Made by a program: the position numbers and the translations under genes. A stretch of 64,000 nucleotides of DNA from Telmatactis stephensoni (taxonomy: Eukaryota; Cnidaria; Anthozoa; Actiniaria; Isophelliidae), in the NCBI GenBank assembly GCA_029948255.1, contig JALIZF010001488.1, forward strand, positions 1-64,000. The letters are read 5' to 3'. Below the pieces are notes generated by a model. It saw only the letters and a list, made by a program, of their open reading frames with translations. It ran no database searches and was not told where the DNA came from. This document shows positions 62,498-64,000 of this stretch, in pieces. Each line of letters begins with the position of its first letter. Positions within the stretch are counted from its first letter, which is position 1.

Positions 62498-62790
62498 TAG
62501 CGAACTTTAGATTTGACTGCGAGTATGAGTTTTAAAATTAGCCCTGTACTCGTTCTTGATACTGAAATCACAACACACTGATGAGGCCGGACGGCGAAAC
62601 ATGCCTCTGTGCGGATAAAAGTGAAAGGCTATAACTGGTTCGTCATAAAGGGGAAGAATATAAGGTAAAACTGAACTATAAATAAGTCTGAATCATAGTC
62701 GCGTGCGTAAGTTAAAACTTCATTATCGTTTGTAAAAACGTCCTCGTCCTCGATCGTTCTCGTACTCCTAGTCAAATCTAAAGTTCGCTA
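62498..62790. mobile_element. Element with 21-bp perfect inverted ends and a ribozyme-like motif
   Basis: TAGCGAACTTTAGATTTGAC-T (62,498-62,518) and its exact reverse complement (62,770-62,790) bound about 293 bp. The interior contains CTGATGAG...CGAAAC (62,578-62,600). Confidence 0.65.
62578..62600 (+). ncRNA. Hammerhead-ribozyme-like core motif
   Basis: CTGATGA is followed by a small potential stem (GCC, GGAC loop, GGC) and then GAAAC, the two conserved boxes of hammerhead ribozymes. CACA before the motif can pair with TGTG shortly after it. A proper cleavage triplet (NUH) and stem III are not evident, so this may be a decayed or hammerhead-like retroelement motif. Confidence 0.3.
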
Positions 62791-62939
62791 GTGTTTAGAT
62801 AGGTTGTAGAGAATAAAAATAAAAGGAGAAATCACTGAAGAAATCATTCGAAATAATTCCCTGAAAATTCAAGCCAGTGAAACTAAATTAAAACGCACGT
62901 GAAAAGGCAAAATAGAACGAGCTAGTCTCGAACGAATTA

Positions 62940-63375
62940 AAGAAGGAGTGAACGAAAAAAATCGCGAACGGATCGGACGGACGGACGGACGGACAGACGA
63001 ACGGACGAACGAACGAAAACGGACGGAATACGGACGGACGGACGAACGAATTCGAATATCGAACGAACGAAAGAGTGAACCGACGAACCGACGAACCAAC
63101 GAACCAACGAACCACTGAACGATCGAATCAACGAACCAACGAACCAACGAAAAGGAACGAACGAAGAAACGAAAGAAGGAACGAACTAACTAACGAACGA
63201 AAACGAACGAACGAACGGACAGAAAGACAAATAAGCAACTGTCAGATACACTAAACAAACAAAATATCAAAAAAGCAAACAAACAGATAAATAGTTAAAC
63301 TAAACAAAAAACAGACAGACAGACGAACTAGACAGCTGACAAACAGACAGACAAACAGACAGATCGATGGACAGG
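62940..63375 (+). repeat. Drifted GGAC/GAAC/CAGA tetranucleotide array
   Basis: GGAC units (about 62,975-63,040) pass into GAAC and CAAC units, then AACA and CAGACAGA units up to about 63,375. The minus-strand Arg/Ser/Phe/Val ORFs are translations of the repeat. Confidence 0.9.
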
Positions 63376-64000
63376 CAGACAAATCAGTTCAGTGTTTAAA
63401 ATTGTTTTAAAGCAGTTGAGGAACTGTAGTTCACATTGTCGCGGCCTTCCTTAATTATCAATGTTTTGACTGTTTCTCGAACTTTCTTTTGCGGTAAAGT
63501 TTCGCAATTCAGCCAAAACGGAAGTTACAAATTTCTCCCTTTCAGTAACCTTTTTGAGTTCTTAGATGAATATGAATTCAAAATCTAAACCAAATGCTGC
63601 AATTAAATGATATAATAAGGACATTTTACAGCATTTTACATGAAATATTTTCAGATCAAAACTTTGATATCCAAGAATATTCGTACCTCATACGATCATA
63701 ATAGAAAACTTAATGAAAAATTTATTTATAACAAAAATTACCGTAGACAGTTATCTCTAGAAGATTAATAGATAATTATGTAGTAATAAAATCAATGAAT
63801 AATATATAAAAACTTCTAAATATAAAATATTATAAACAGTTGTGACGAATAACGCTTTGTTGCAAACTGATTATCCTGAGAGATAAATCATATGAATTGA
63901 ATGAGCTCAATCAACGAAAATTTGGGGGGATCTCGGGTATCTGAAGCTGCTGAGCTAAACTCAGTGGAACTTTAATCTGCCTCCCTAGTTGTGCTTTATA
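63376..64000. other. Right end of the window, nothing recognised
   Basis: AT-rich, no supported ORF, repeat or RNA gene. Confidence 0.5.

Noticed and set aside
62869..63147. Minus-strand Arg/Ser/Val/Phe ORFs
   Set aside because: Translations of the GGAC/GAAC tetranucleotide array.

Overview
The window looks like nuclear DNA of an animal, most likely a cnidarian of the stony coral or sea anemone type. The sequence is AT-rich and genes are split by GT-AG introns. The intergenic and intronic DNA is packed with short fold-back DNA transposons (MITEs), tandem arrays and microsatellites. No rRNA, phage, plasmid or CRISPR signal was seen. The organism call is an inference from gene content and repeat style; I could not run a search.

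Layout. 1-7.6 kb holds no recognised gene: a decayed Glu/Ser-rich ORF, a possible small spliced transcript with two duplicated exon-like segments, and several fold-backs. 7.8-16.3 kb is a mosaic of at least five unrelated, mostly degenerate tandem arrays, including a 393-bp higher-order repeat and a fold-back carrying telomere-like repeats. 17.7-22.8 kb holds more elements, including one with a 9-bp target duplication nested inside another fold-back. 22.88-23.68 kb is the last exon of a LicD/fukutin-type membrane protein. Its stop codon lies inside the first unit of a 27-bp minisatellite of about 30 copies (to 24.5 kb).

25.9-32.1 kb (+) is a complete five-exon SLC46-type transporter of 473 aa. 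It converges on a two-exon steryl-sulfatase-like gene (35.4-32.6 kb, minus, 581 aa). That gene keeps the sulfatase fold, but nearly every catalytic residue is replaced, so it is read as a pseudo-sulfatase. 37.8-42.8 kb (+) is a five-exon calmodulin-like gene (155 aa) with a 31-nt exon recovered here; its exon sizes match those of vertebrate calmodulin genes. Its third intron holds at least five fold-back insertions.

46.4-47.0 kb (minus) encodes a secreted Cys-containing protein of unknown family. 50.5-50.2 kb (minus) is a signal peptide plus PAN/apple exon that may belong to the same gene. 52.1-55.9 kb (+) is a three-exon F-box/LRR protein of 460 aa. 56-64 kb has no gene: copies of a TA-flanked MITE family, a tandem array carrying five perfect TGACGTCA sites, a large CTTT array and a hammerhead-ribozyme-like motif.

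The genes do not form a pathway; each is an independent eukaryotic gene. The points most worth a second look are the pseudo-sulfatase, the minisatellite that contains a stop codon, the nested transposon with a clean target duplication, the CRE array and the 8.5-kb repeat mosaic.
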